Positions 8,554 to 17,345 of a stretch of 64,000 bases of DNA are shown here, one piece after another (the first letter of the stretch is position 1; every line of letters begins with the position of its first letter). The notes below the pieces were generated by a model, which did not search any database, was not told the DNA's origin, and saw only the letters and a list, made by a program, of their open reading frames with translations. The DNA lies in contig JAVBUO010000022.1 of the NCBI GenBank assembly GCA_031555315.1, positions 12,550-76,549 of the forward strand, in the 5' to 3' direction. The translations under genes and the position numbers were made by a program. The DNA is from JAVBJV01 sp031555315. GTDB lineage: Bacteria; Pseudomonadota; Alphaproteobacteria; Acetobacterales; Acetobacteraceae.

Positions 8554-8754
8554 ATGCCCAAGATGAAGACGAAATCCGCCGTCAAAAAGCGGTTCAAAAT
8601 TACCGCGACCGGCAAGGTCAAGGCCGGCGCCGCCGGCAAGCGCCACTGCCTGGGTAACCGCTCCCCCAAATCCAAGCGCCAGAACCGTCGCACCAACGTG
8701 CTGACGCCGATGGACGCGATCACTGTGAAACAGTGGGCTCCCTACGGGCTGTAA
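8554..8754 (+). CDS. rpmI: 50S ribosomal protein L35
   Basis: 66 aa, the usual length, with the lysine- and arginine-rich start MPKMKTKSAVKKRFK and the AGKRHCLGNRS and SKRQNRR stretches typical of L35. AGGAG lies seven bases before the ATG. rplT follows 18 bases later. infC, which often precedes this pair in bacteria, is not upstream here; the divergent Sel1 gene occupies that place. Confidence 0.97.
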   Translation: MPKMKTKSAVKKRFKITATGKVKAGAAGKRHCLGNRSPKSKRQNRRTNVLTPMDAITVKQWAPYGL

Positions 8755-8772
8755 CGGAAAGGTAATACCCAG

Positions 8773-9129
8773 ATGGCACGCGTAAAACGGGGCGTTACCA
8801 CCCACGCCCGTCACAAAAAAGTTCTCGAACTGTCCAAAGGCTATGTCGGCCGGTCCTCCACCAACTATCGCATCGCGATGGAACGGATGGAAAAGGCGCT
8901 GCGCTATGCGTATCGCGACCGTCGCGTCAAGAAGCGCGAATTCCGCGGCCTGTGGATCCAGCGCATCAACGCCGCCGTGCGCGAACACGGCCTGACCTAC
9001 AGCCAGTTCATCTGTGGCCTGAAGAAGGCCGGGATCGAGATGGACCGCAAGGTGCTGTCGGCCATCGCGTTCGACGACCCGCAGGCGTTTGCCGCCATCG
9101 TGAAGAAGGTGCAGGCCGCCCTGGCCTGA
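8773..9129 (+). CDS. rplT: 50S ribosomal protein L20
   Basis: 118 aa, standard length. The basic N-terminal tail MARVKRGVTTHARHKKVL threads into 23S rRNA, and YGLTY/YSQFICGLKKAGIE-type sequence closes the globular domain. L20 is an early assembly protein and in several bacteria represses its own operon. I saw no convincing L20 mimic structure in the short upstream region. It is co-transcribed with rpmI and followed by a strong terminator before pheS. Confidence 0.97.
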   Translation: MARVKRGVTTHARHKKVLELSKGYVGRSSTNYRIAMERMEKALRYAYRDRRVKKREFRGLWIQRINAAVREHGLTYSQFICGLKKAGIEMDRKVLSAIAFDDPQAFAAIVKKVQAALA

Positions 9130-9165
9130 TCCGCTTCCCGGCTACTGCGGAAGAAGTGATCTGAC

Positions 9166-9207
9166 AAAGGGGCCGCCCGCGCCATGTGGGCGGCCCTTTC
9201 CGTTTTT
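9166..9207 (+). terminator. Intrinsic terminator or attenuator between rplT and pheS
   Basis: AAAGG-GGCCGCCC and GGGCGGCC-CTTT form a 12-bp stem around a nine-base loop, followed by CCGTTTTT. It lies 36 bases after the L20 stop and about 20 bases before the pheS ATG, so it can both end the ribosomal operon and control read-through into pheST. No phenylalanine-rich leader peptide precedes it. Confidence 0.8.
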
Positions 9208-9226
9208 GCTCCGGAGACCCCGACGG

Positions 9227-10294
9227 ATGTCCGACGACCTGAAGGCCCTGAAGGCCGAAACCGATGCGGCGCTGACCGCCGCCACCGACCTGCGCGCCTG
9301 GGACGCCGTGCGCGTCGCCACGCTGGGCAAGAACGGCAGGCTGACCGCCCTGCTGAAAGACCTCGGCAAGGCCACACCGGAAGAACGCAAGGAACGCGGT
9401 GCGGCGCTGAATGCGTTGAAGACCGAACTGAACGACGCGATCGAGGCACGCAAGGCGGTGCTGGAAAGCGTCGCGCTGGATGCGAAGCTGGCCGGCGAAC
9501 GCATGGACGTCACCCTGCCGCCGCGCCCCGAAGCAACGGGTTTCGTGCATCCGATCTCGCGCACCATGGAAGAAATGGCAGCGATCTTCGGCGCGATGGG
9601 TTTCAAGATCGCCGAAGGGCCGGACGTGGAAGACGAATGGCGTAATTTCGGCGCGCTGAACATTCCGGCACACCATCCCGCGCGTCAGGACATGGACACC
9701 TTCTACATGCCGGAACTGCGCGACGGCAAACGCCTGGTGCTGCGCACCCACACCTCGCCGGTGCAGATCCGCACCATGCTGAGCGAGGAACCGCCGATCC
9801 GCGTCATCGTCCCCGGCCGCACCTATCGCGCCGACCACGACGCCACGCACTCGCCGATGTTCCACCAGGTCGAAGGGCTGGTTATCGACCGTGGCATCAC
9901 ACTCGGTCATCTGAAAGGCTGCCTAATCGATTTCCTGCGCAGCTTCTTCGGTATCTCGACGTTGCCGGTACGCTTCCGTTCCAGCTACTTCCCGTTCACC
10001 GAACCGTCGATGGAGGTGGATATCGGCTGGAACCGCAAGACCGGCGAACTGGGCGGCGGTGGCGACTGGCTGGAAATCCTCGGCAGCGGCATGGTGCATC
10101 CGCGCGTGCTGGCCAATTGCGGCCTGGATGCACGCGAATGGCAGGGCTTTGCGTTCGGCATGGGGATCGAACGGGTGACCATGCTCAAGCACGGCATCCC
10201 CGATCTGCGCACCTTCTACGAGAGCGATATCCGCTGGCTGCGTCATTATGGTTTCAACGCATTGGCCCCTGCCATGCTGCACGAGGGAGTTTAA
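9227..10294 (+). CDS. pheS: Phenylalanine--tRNA ligase alpha subunit
   Basis: 355 aa catalytic subunit of the (alpha-beta)2 synthetase that charges tRNA-Phe in the cytoplasm. Start at the ATG of MSDDLKALK, with GGAG 12 bases upstream; the frame continues upstream but through the terminator. The N-terminal coiled coil (about 1-100) contacts tRNA. The class II core shows HPISRTMEEMAAIFGAMGF, motif 2 (RTHTSPVQIR, VIVPGRTYRAD), FRSSYFPFTEPSMEVD and motif 3 (AFGMGIERVTMLKHGI). pheT follows three bases after the stop, so the two subunits are coupled. Confidence 0.98.
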   Translation: MSDDLKALKAETDAALTAATDLRAWDAVRVATLGKNGRLTALLKDLGKATPEERKERGAALNALKTELNDAIEARKAVLESVALDAKLAGERMDVTLPPRPEATGFVHPISRTMEEMAAIFGAMGFKIAEGPDVEDEWRNFGALNIPAHHPARQDMDTFYMPELRDGKRLVLRTHTSPVQIRTMLSEEPPIRVIVPGRTYRADHDATHSPMFHQVEGLVIDRGITLGHLKGCLIDFLRSFFGISTLPVRFRSSYFPFTEPSMEVDIGWNRKTGELGGGGDWLEILGSGMVHPRVLANCGLDAREWQGFAFGMGIERVTMLKHGIPDLRTFYESDIRWLRHYGFNALAPAMLHEGV

Positions 10295-10297
10295 GCG

Positions 10298-12766
10298 ATG
10301 AAATTCACCCTCTCGTGGCTGAAGACGCATCTGGAAACGGACGCCGACCTCGCCACCATCGAACGCACCCTGTCGCGCATCGGGCTGGAAGTGGAATCCA
10401 TCGAGGACCGCGGCGCGGCGCTGGCGCCGTTCACCATCGCGCATGTGGTGGAGGCCGTGCAGCACCCGAACGCCGATCGTCTGCGCGCCTGCAAGGTTGA
10501 TCCGGGCGACGGCAATCTGGTCTCGGTGGTCTGTGGCGCGCCGAACGCGCGCACCGGCATGAAGGCGGTGTTCGCGCCGCCCGGCGCGTTCGTGCCCGGC
10601 ACCGGCATCACGCTGAAAGTGGGCGAGATCCGCGGCGTGGCCAGCGCCGGCATGCTGGTGTCGCTGCGCGAACTTGGCCTGGGCGAGGATCACGACGGCA
10701 TCATCGACCTGCCCGCCGACGCACCGCTCGGCGTGAACTATGCCAAATGGGCGGGGCTGGACGATCCGGTGATCGAGATCGCCGTCACGCCGAACCGCGG
10801 CGATGCGCTGTCGGTGCGCGGCATTGCGCGCGATCTGGCGGGCGCCGGGCTGGGCACGTTGAAGCCGTTGCCGGTGCACGACATCAAGCCGGCCTTCCCG
10901 TCCAGCATCGTCTGGAAAGTGGAAGACAGCGCGGCGTGCCCGTACGTGATCGGACGCACAGTGCGCGGGGTGAAGAACACCCCCTCGCCGCGCTGGCTGC
11001 AGGAACGGCTGCTGGCGATCGGGCTGCGGCCGATCAACGCGCTGGTCGATATCACCAACTTCTTCACCCACGACCTCGGCCGTCCTTCGCACGTGTTCGA
11101 CGTCAACAAGGTGCAGGGCGACGCACTGACCATGCGGGCGGGCGATGGCGCCGCCTTCGCCGCGCTGAACGGCAAGAGCTATGCCCCCGGCGCGGAAGAC
11201 CTGGTGATCGCCGACGCGCAAGGGGCCGATTCGATCGCCGGCGTGGTTGGCGGCGAGCGCACCAGCAGCGACGAGAGCACCACCGAGGTGTTCATCGAAA
11301 TCGCACTGTTCGACCCGGTCCGCGTGGCGACCACCGGGCGGCGTTACGGCATCCACACCGATGCACGGGCGCGCTTCGAACGCGGCATCGACGTGGCGAT
11401 GATGGCACCAGGGCTGGACGCGATCACCGCGATGATCATCGATCTGTGCGGCGGCGAAGCGTCGGAGGTGGTCAGCGCCGGCACGCCGCCCGACGTGACG
11501 CGCGATGCGGCGTTACGGTTCGAACGCATCCGCACGCTGGGTGGCGCCGAGATCGCCGCCGACGATGCCGTCGCCATCCTGAACCGGCTCGGCTTTACCA
11601 CGAAAGGCCGGACCGTCGATGCCGTGGTCGTCGCGGTACCGTCATGGCGCAACGATATCGCGGCGCCGATTGCGCTCGACCTCGCTCCCACCCTGCCCGC
11701 CGACCGTGCCACCCAGGCGCGTGCGGGCTGCGCGGCGGTAGAGGCCGAATGCGATCTGCTCGAGGAAGTGTTGCGCATTTACGGGCTGGACCGCATCGAA
11801 CCGGTCTCGCTGCCGGCCACCGGCGCGGTGCCCCCCGCCACGCTCACCCCGCGCCAGACGCGCACCGCGCTGGCGCGGCGGGTGATGGCGGCGCGCGGCT
11901 TCGCCGAATGCGTGACGTTCTCGTTCACCGAGAAATCGCGCGCCGCGCTGTTCGGCGCCACGCCGGACGGGCTGACGCTCGCCAACCCGATCGCCGCCGA
12001 CCTCGACCAGTTGCGCCCGACACCGCTGGCCACACTGGCGCAGGCGGCGTCGCGCAATGCGGCGCGCGGCTATGCCCATGTGGCGCTGGCCGAGGTTGGC
12101 CCGGCCTGGAGCGATGCCTCGGCCAGCGGACAGGTGGTCGCGGCGGCAGGCATTCGCACCGGCGTGACGCCGCGTTCGTGGATCGCCCCGGCGCGCGGGG
12201 TGGATGCGATGGACGTGAAGGCCGACGTCTGGGCGGTGCTCGCCGCGCTGGGCGTGCCGATGGAGGCGCTGATCGTCACCGCCGATGCCCCCGGCTTCTA
12301 TCACCCGGGCCGCTCGGGGTGCGTGCGTCAGGGCCCGAAGACGGTGCTGGCGACGTTCGGCGAACTGCACCCGCGCGTGCTCGAAGCGCTCGACCTGCCC
12401 ACCCCGGCAGCGGCGTTCGAGGTCTATCTCGACGCGGTAGCCGACCCGAAGCGCAAGAAAAAAGCGGCGCCCGACCTGCCCGCCTTCCAGCCGCTGCGGC
12501 GCGACTTCGCCTTCGTAGTCGAGCGCGACATCACCGCCGAGGCGATCCTGCGCGCAGCGCGCGGCGCAGAGCGCAGCCTGATCGCCGGCGTGTCGCTGTT
12601 CGACGTCTACGAGGGCGAGAAGATCGACGCAGGCAAGAAGTCGGTGGCGATCGAGGTCACGCTGCAACCGCGCGAACGCACCCTGACCGATCCCGAGATC
12701 GAAGCCGTGTGCGCCAAGGTGATCGCCGCGGTTGCCAAAAGCACCGGCGCAACCTTGCGGGGCTAA
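10298..12766 (+). CDS. pheT: Phenylalanine--tRNA ligase beta subunit
   Basis: 822 aa. Domains in order: N-terminal tRNA-binding OB fold (about 40-150, with VVCGAPNARTGMKAVFAPPG), B3/B4 editing region around 200-390 with RPINALVDITNFF, B5 (about 400-500), the catalytic-like core, and a C-terminal anticodon-binding FDX-ACB domain ending near GATLRG. In the B5 region the common run PSWRxDI...ExDLLEEVLRI is interrupted by about 25 extra residues (from APIALDLAPTLP to GCAAVEA). I associate this insertion with Acetobacterales and relatives, from memory. It is three bases downstream of pheS and ends in a strong terminator. Confidence 0.98.
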   Translation: MKFTLSWLKTHLETDADLATIERTLSRIGLEVESIEDRGAALAPFTIAHVVEAVQHPNADRLRACKVDPGDGNLVSVVCGAPNARTGMKAVFAPPGAFVPGTGITLKVGEIRGVASAGMLVSLRELGLGEDHDGIIDLPADAPLGVNYAKWAGLDDPVIEIAVTPNRGDALSVRGIARDLAGAGLGTLKPLPVHDIKPAFPSSIVWKVEDSAACPYVIGRTVRGVKNTPSPRWLQERLLAIGLRPINALVDITNFFTHDLGRPSHVFDVNKVQGDALTMRAGDGAAFAALNGKSYAPGAEDLVIADAQGADSIAGVVGGERTSSDESTTEVFIEIALFDPVRVATTGRRYGIHTDARARFERGIDVAMMAPGLDAITAMIIDLCGGEASEVVSAGTPPDVTRDAALRFERIRTLGGAEIAADDAVAILNRLGFTTKGRTVDAVVVAVPSWRNDIAAPIALDLAPTLPADRATQARAGCAAVEAECDLLEEVLRIYGLDRIEPVSLPATGAVPPATLTPRQTRTALARRVMAARGFAECVTFSFTEKSRAALFGATPDGLTLANPIAADLDQLRPTPLATLAQAASRNAARGYAHVALAEVGPAWSDASASGQVVAAAGIRTGVTPRSWIAPARGVDAMDVKADVWAVLAALGVPMEALIVTADAPGFYHPGRSGCVRQGPKTVLATFGELHPRVLEALDLPTPAAAFEVYLDAVADPKRKKKAAPDLPAFQPLRRDFAFVVERDITAEAILRAARGAERSLIAGVSLFDVYEGEKIDAGKKSVAIEVTLQPRERTLTDPEIEAVCAKVIAAVAKSTGATLRG

Positions 12767-12788
12767 CCCCCGGTTCCGGAACCGCCCG

Positions 12789-12820
12789 AACTGCCCGGCC
12801 GCACGGACCGGGCAGTTTTT
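12789..12820 (+). terminator. Intrinsic terminator after pheT
   Basis: AACTGCCCGG and CCGGGCAGTT form a 10-bp perfect stem with a nine-base loop, followed by a T run, 22 bases after the pheT stop. It closes the pheST transcript. Confidence 0.85.
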
Positions 12821-12829
12821 CATTCCGCC

Positions 12830-13007
12830 CCGAAAACCAAGAGGTCAGAAGTGTTTCACAAGCATTTTAAATAAAATTATTCTGAATACAAATTGAAGAT
12901 TTTATTGCTCAGTGCATCAATTACATTTCAATTGACTGAAATACAATAATAATTAAAAATACCTCCCTGTAACTTGATAAAAACTGCGTTATCTCAAGGA
13001 GGTGACC
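12830..13007 (+). promoter_or_regulatory. AT-rich leader of the GlsB-like gene
   Basis: About 160 bases of markedly AT-rich DNA, unlike the surrounding high-GC sequence, lie between the pheT terminator and the GlsB-like gene, ending in a near-perfect Shine-Dalgarno AAGGAGGTGA. Several -10-like sequences (TACAAT, TAAAAT, AATAAT) are present and I cannot single out the promoter. AT-rich upstream DNA suits a stress-induced or nucleoid-protein-controlled gene, but that is inference. Confidence 0.4.
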
Positions 13008-13256
13008 ATGGCACTTACAGGGATTATTATCTGGCTCGTCATCGGCGCCGTTGCCGGCTGGCTGGCTGGCGTCTTGATGAAGGGTTACGGGTTCGGCCTG
13101 ATCGGCAACATCGTCGTTGGGATCATCGGCGCGTTCATCGGCGGCTGGCTGGCCAGCGTGCTGAACATTTCGCTCGGTGACGGTCTGATCACCTCGATCA
13201 TCACGGCGACTGTCGGGGCCTGTATCCTGCTGTTCCTGCTGCGCCTGATAAAATAG
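13008..13256 (+). CDS. GlsB/YeaQ/YmgE family small membrane protein
   Basis: 82 aa from the ATG at 13008, which is preceded by AAGGAGGTGA; an in-frame GTG six bases earlier overlaps that ribosome binding site and is rejected. Three hydrophobic, glycine-rich segments (about 3-20, 26-48, 56-80) carry the family signatures GAVAGWLAG and GNIVVGIIGAFIGGWL. Transglycosylase-associated family members are small inner-membrane proteins often induced by stress; their activity is not known. A short hairpin follows. Confidence 0.92.
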   Translation: MALTGIIIWLVIGAVAGWLAGVLMKGYGFGLIGNIVVGIIGAFIGGWLASVLNISLGDGLITSIITATVGACILLFLLRLIK

Positions 13257-13264
13257 ACACACGC

Positions 13265-13295
13265 TGGAAGGCTTCCACGGCTCTGGGAGCCTTCC
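13265..13295 (+). terminator. Possible terminator hairpin after the GlsB-like gene
   Basis: GGAAGGCT and AGCCTTCC form an 8-bp stem with a 15-base loop, 9 bases after the stop. There is no T run, so termination would be weak or Rho-assisted. Confidence 0.4.
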
Positions 13296-13360
13296 GCATA
13301 CGGACGAGCATTGGCGCCGCACACCAATCCCCTGGCCCAACAAAGCTGAAGATCGCCCCG

Positions 13361-13858
13361 ATGGGACATTGCATCAATGCACTAATCGGCACGCAGCCCG
13401 CACTGGCCGGAATTATTGAAGCGCTTGGCACCCCTCCCCCCACACGCTTGCCGTTTGATCTTTTGATCGTACCGCTGGATCACAACCGGCTCGATCTGCT
13501 CGCCGGGCGCTACACGTTGCCGTGCTATGACGGCTTCATCTATTTCGGCCCGAATCTTGCCGAAGGGATCTGTCGCATGGGGAAAGCTGGGCAGTTACTC
13601 TATGTCGAAACGGCATACTTTGGCGGCCAAGGCGGTCAGGGAGCCGCAGTCCTCGATGCCGGAAGGTTAATCTGGAAAGACGCGGTGTCCAGCGCAAGAA
13701 AAGACACCGCAAAACGTCCGCAGTCGCCGATCAACTATGGGCTTGCCATGCTCGGCGTGAAACGGGCCGGAAAGATCGACGAATTCGACGCCATCGGCCT
13801 TAATCGCTTTAGGTCACTGGAGGCTTTGGAGCTGGAAGAGAACGACGACGCGGACTGA
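13361..13858 (+). CDS. Uncharacterised cytoplasmic protein, immunity-protein-like
   Basis: 165 aa, no signal peptide, no membrane segment. The start MGHCINALIGTQPALAGIIEA and the central glycine-rich VETAYFGGQGGQGAAVL are the parts that look conserved. The last third (PINYGLAMLGVKRAGKIDEFDAIGLNRFRS) is followed by an acidic tail, LELEENDDAD. From memory, proteins with this layout occur singly in many bacteria and resemble small cytoplasmic immunity proteins, but no toxin gene is adjacent, so that label is weak. The ribosome binding site is poor. It is convergent with the YpfJ gene, 44 bases away. Confidence 0.75.
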   Translation: MGHCINALIGTQPALAGIIEALGTPPPTRLPFDLLIVPLDHNRLDLLAGRYTLPCYDGFIYFGPNLAEGICRMGKAGQLLYVETAYFGGQGGQGAAVLDAGRLIWKDAVSSARKDTAKRPQSPINYGLAMLGVKRAGKIDEFDAIGLNRFRSLEALELEENDDAD

Positions 13859-13902
13859 CGTGCTTCCCTTCCGACCCGGGTTGAACCGGAAGGGTCTCGT
13901 TT

Positions 13903-14829
13903 TCAGGGGTTCTGGGTGGCGAAGGTGTCGCACGCCGCCACGTTGCCCTGTTCCAGCCCCCTGCGGAACCAGCCGACGCGCTGCGCCGAACTGCCGTGCG
14001 TGAAGCTCTCGGGCTGCACATAGCCCTGCTGCTGGCGCTGGATATGATCGTCGCCGACCGCCGACGCGGCTTGCAGCCCTTCCTCGATGTCGCCAGGTTC
14101 CAGCACCCGCTGGCGGATACGGTTGGCCCAGATGCCGGCCAGACAGTCGGCCTGCAATTCCAGCCGCACGCCGACGCGATTGGCCTCGGTCTCGCTCATC
14201 CGCGCGCGCATCGCATCGACGCGCGGGATCACCCCCAGCAGGTTCTGCACATGGTGCCCGACCTCGTGCGCCAGCACATAGGCGGCGGCGAAATCTCCGC
14301 CGGCGCCCAGACGGCGCAGCAACTGGTCCATGAAATTCAGATCGATATAGATCCGGTGATCGGCCGGGCAGTAGAATGGCCCGGTCTGCGCCTGCGCATA
14401 GCCGCAGCCCGATCGGGTCGACCCCGAAAACAGCACCAGCACCGGTTTTTCATAGGTGCGACCCGAACGCTGGAATTCCGCCGTCCACACGCGTTCGGTC
14501 TCGCCCAGCACCTGCGCGATGAAACGCCGTGCCGCGTCGGACTGGCCGCTGGGCTGGCCGCCCTGGCGCTGAGCCGGTTCCTGGAACTGCTGTTGTGGCA
14601 CATAGGCCTGTTGCTGCGACCCGCCGCCCAGGAACATCGACGGATCGATCCCCAGAAACAGCGCGATCAGAATGATGGCGATCGTGCCGAGACCGCCACC
14701 GACCACGAAACGCGGCCGGCCGCCCCCGCCGCCCATGGGCGGAAAGCCGCGTCCGGGGAAGCGGAAACCACCCCCGCCCTCGCGGCGGCGATCCTCGACA
14801 TTCTCGCTTTCAGGTCCATCCAGGCGCAT
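13903..14829 (-). CDS. YpfJ-type neutral zinc metallopeptidase
   Basis: 308 aa. The start is the ATG giving MRLDGPESENVEDRR, the conserved N-terminus of the family, with AGGA upstream; a TTG nine bases earlier is not needed. A glycine-rich linker precedes one membrane helix (about 41-60). The zinc site HEVGHH is at 188-193 within AAAYVLAHEVGHHVQNLLG, and the matching YCPADHRIYIDLNFMDQL lies before it. TEANRVGVRLELQADCLAGIWA supplies the downstream glutamates. Family PF04228 members are membrane-tethered putative proteases whose substrates are not established. Two cysteine-containing motifs (GCGYA and FYCP) may form a disulfide. Confidence 0.92.
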   Translation of the reverse strand: MRLDGPESENVEDRRREGGGGFRFPGRGFPPMGGGGGRPRFVVGGGLGTIAIILIALFLGIDPSMFLGGGSQQQAYVPQQQFQEPAQRQGGQPSGQSDAARRFIAQVLGETERVWTAEFQRSGRTYEKPVLVLFSGSTRSGCGYAQAQTGPFYCPADHRIYIDLNFMDQLLRRLGAGGDFAAAYVLAHEVGHHVQNLLGVIPRVDAMRARMSETEANRVGVRLELQADCLAGIWANRIRQRVLEPGDIEEGLQAASAVGDDHIQRQQQGYVQPESFTHGSSAQRVGWFRRGLEQGNVAACDTFATQNP

Positions 14830-14912
14830 CGACGTCAATCCTCGGTTACGAAGACGAATCGCGTCTTCCTCGACCGATTGGTATCACAGATCGCCGTCCC
14901 GGATGTGATTTT

Positions 14913-15875
14913 TCAGCTCTGCAGGATCGCCTCGACGATCATCTGCACGTCCAGCGCCTCCTGCAGCGTTGCCAGGTGGTGCAGATCGCCATCGGTCATG
15001 CGCTGCACGCCCAGCAACTGGCGCTTCAGGGTCAGCGGGCGCAGACGTTCGTTGGGGATGGCCTGCGGATCGCGCCGCCAACTGCCGTCGGGCAGAAGAT
15101 ATTCCGCGTTCGACCAGTCGACCAGCCGCACCGCCCCGTTCATGCCGTGCAGCTGCCACACACTGCTGTCGTCCTGTTCCGTGGTGCCGACCGAACCGGT
15201 CAGCGTGACGGTGACGTTCCCGGCGGTCAGCGTTGCCTGGATGGCGCGCTCGCTGCCGCCGCCCTCGGGCCAGGTAACGCTGGCCGACTGCAGCACCAGC
15301 CGGCCCAGCATGCGCCGCGCCAGAAACAGGAAGTGCGAGACCACCTCGCGCGTGAAGCCGCCCTCGGCACGCCCGTCCAGCCAACCGGCCGCGTCGTGCT
15401 GCCAGCCGCGCGGCCAGCGCGCGAATGCCACATCGATGGTCAGCGCGCGCGGCGTGCCGATCACCCCCTCGGCGATCCAGCGGCGCATGCGCTCCACGGC
15501 GAACGACGATGCGAACGGAAAATTCACCGCCGCCAGCGCCGTGCGATGCCGGGTCACGAACTCCCGCGCCGCAGCCACATCGGTCGCCAGCGGTTTTTCG
15601 CACAGCACGGACTTGCCTGCCGCCAGGGCGGCTTCGGCATGTTGCAGATGTGCAGCGGGAGGTGAAGCGATATAGACACAGTCGGCGCCGGCAATCAGCG
15701 TCTCGACCTCGGGACTGTGGGGAATATTCGGAAACGTCGCGCTCAGACGCTGCATGGCGGCAACGGAGGGATCCCAGACACCAGAGACAGCAACCGTATC
15801 GGCCGCCTGCTCAAGAGCGCTGCGCAGCATGCGCTCGCCCATAATGCCGTAACCGACGATCCCCAGCTTCAGCAT
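14913..15875 (-). CDS. Gfo/Idh/MocA family NAD(P)-dependent oxidoreductase
   Basis: 320 aa. The Rossmann fold begins at once with LGIVGYGIMGERML (nucleotide-binding glycines in GYGIMG). YIASPPAAH follows at about 68-76, and the EKPLATD motif, which supplies the family's catalytic lysine, lies near residue 95. The C-terminal half is the beta-sheet substrate domain. Family members oxidise sugars, inositols or related alcohols, or act on biliverdin-like substrates; nothing nearby indicates the substrate. Sits alone between YpfJ (83 bases away, same strand) and the DUF4169 gene. Confidence 0.9.
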   Translation of the reverse strand: MLKLGIVGYGIMGERMLRSALEQAADTVAVSGVWDPSVAAMQRLSATFPNIPHSPEVETLIAGADCVYIASPPAAHLQHAEAALAAGKSVLCEKPLATDVAAAREFVTRHRTALAAVNFPFASSFAVERMRRWIAEGVIGTPRALTIDVAFARWPRGWQHDAAGWLDGRAEGGFTREVVSHFLFLARRMLGRLVLQSASVTWPEGGGSERAIQATLTAGNVTVTLTGSVGTTEQDDSSVWQLHGMNGAVRLVDWSNAEYLLPDGSWRRDPQAIPNERLRPLTLKRQLLGVQRMTDGDLHHLATLQEALDVQMIVEAILQS

Positions 15876-15941
15876 GCTCTTCCCCCTCGCGATCCCATGC
15901 GCTCAGAAAGCATGGGAAGCGAAAGCAGGGAAGGATTCTTT

Positions 15942-16124
15942 TCAGACCGTTTTGTCCACGCCGTTTCCGAACAGGACCTCGTCCAGAAACACGGCACGCC
16001 GCTTCATAATAACACTGCGGCTGATGCGTGCACGCCGCGTCTTGTTGCGCGATACACGGACGCCCTTTGCTGAAGTTGCCCCCCGCGCTTTGCGATACTG
16101 GTCGAGAGAGACGATGTCAGCCAT
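15942..16124 (-). CDS. DUF4169 family small basic protein
   Basis: 60 aa from the ATG at 16124 (GGAGGGATCAGGA upstream). The frame extends further, but MADIVSLDQYRKARG is the recognisable start of DUF4169. The rest is highly basic (RNKTRRARISRS, IMKRRAVFL), which would allow nucleic acid or ribosome contact, though no function is known. The family is small and mostly alphaproteobacterial. It is 66 bases upstream of the oxidoreductase on the same strand and might be co-transcribed. Confidence 0.8.
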   Translation of the reverse strand: MADIVSLDQYRKARGATSAKGVRVSRNKTRRARISRSVIMKRRAVFLDEVLFGNGVDKTV

Positions 16125-16382
16125 TCCTGATCCCTCCATTCTGCGGACCAAGCAATCCAGATTTTTCCAAAACGGACAAGAAATATATCTTTTCATCGGC
16201 ATGGAACCGTTTCGAATATGTGTCTGCTTGCTTTATTGTCAGAAAGCAATCATCAACCATTTAGATAAATAAAATCTTAAAACTCGCGTCACACGAAATT
16301 CGCCAAGCCCCGCTTCGCATATGAGCATGGCCGAAGGCAGTTTCAAGAGAATTCTATATACGTTTCTGCCGCTGTGTTTTTA

Positions 16383-17258
16383 TCAACGATTGAGCACGCG
16401 ACCCGCCACAACATCAAGTTTGGCTAACAGCTCCGGAGCGCGTTTTTCAGGCGCGGTGATGATCGCGTGTTCCAGCGCACGATCGCAGCCCACCGGACAC
16501 ACACCGCGTTTCCGCCCGATGCGCGGCACGACGTTCTTCACCAGCGCGCGCGCCTTGTCGGCATTGCCCAGCAGCACTTTCACCACTGCATCCACCGTCA
16601 CGTGATCATGTTCCGGATGCCAGCAGTCGAAATCGGTGACCATGGCGACGGTCGCATAACAAAGCTCGGCCTCGCGGGCGAGTTTCGCTTCCGGCATGTT
16701 GGTCATGCCGATCACACTGGCGCCCCAGCTGCGATACAGCATGCTTTCCGCTTTGGTGGAAAATTGCGGACCTTCCATCACCAGATACGTGCCGCCACGC
16801 GTCACGTCGATGCCGATCTCGCGCGACGCTTCCTCGAGCGCATCGCCCAATCGCGCGCACACCGGATACGCGACCGACACATGCGCGACACAACCGGATG
16901 TGAAAAATGTCTTGGCGCGCGCGAACGAACGGTCGATGAACTGATCGACGATCACGAAATGCCCGGGCGGCAGATCCTCGCGCAACGAGCCCACGGCCGA
17001 TAGCGATAGAACATCCGTCACCCCCATGCGCTTGAGCGCATCGATGTTGGCCCGGTAATTCAGTTCGGACGGCGATATGCGATGCCCGCGCCCATGGCGT
17101 GGCAGGAACACACAGCGCACGCCATGCAGGCGCCCGCACAACAGTTCGTCGGACGGATCGCCCCACGGGGTCTGCACGCGCCGCCACTGCTTGTCTTCCA
17201 GGCCGTCGATGTCATACAGGCCCGATCCGCCCAGAATGCCGATCACCGGTTCGTTCAT
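16383..17258 (-). CDS. mtnP: S-methyl-5'-thioadenosine phosphorylase
   Basis: 291 aa. Phosphorolyses methylthioadenosine, the by-product of polyamine and N-acyl-homoserine lactone synthesis, to adenine and methylthioribose-1-phosphate; first step of methionine salvage. Motifs: GILGGSGLYDI at the start, LPRHGRGHRISPSELNYRAN (phosphate site), GGTYLVMEGPQFSTKAE and GMTNMPEAKLAREAE. The last motif, together with VTDFDCW, separates MTA phosphorylase from other purine nucleoside phosphorylases, which have Asn where this has Asp. No other salvage genes lie within the window. The 258-base gap to DUF4169 is AT-rich; I see nothing else in it. Confidence 0.93.
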   Translation of the reverse strand: MNEPVIGILGGSGLYDIDGLEDKQWRRVQTPWGDPSDELLCGRLHGVRCVFLPRHGRGHRISPSELNYRANIDALKRMGVTDVLSLSAVGSLREDLPPGHFVIVDQFIDRSFARAKTFFTSGCVAHVSVAYPVCARLGDALEEASREIGIDVTRGGTYLVMEGPQFSTKAESMLYRSWGASVIGMTNMPEAKLAREAELCYATVAMVTDFDCWHPEHDHVTVDAVVKVLLGNADKARALVKNVVPRIGRKRGVCPVGCDRALEHAIITAPEKRAPELLAKLDVVAGRVLNR

Positions 17259-17345
17259 CGCGTCACCCTCTCAAAATCACATATGGGCTGGATCTGCCAC
17301 ATACCCGGCGTGCCGGAACAGTCCTGTAGGAAAGGCCCAAAACAA

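Noticed and set aside
9130..9165. Phenylalanine leader peptide for pheST attenuation
   Set aside because: No short frame with repeated Phe codons lies between rplT and the hairpin.
10747..12870. A 707-codon open frame inside pheT
   Set aside because: It is an alternative-frame shadow of pheT: arginine/glycine-rich composition typical of high-GC shadows, no ribosome binding site, no recognisable motif.
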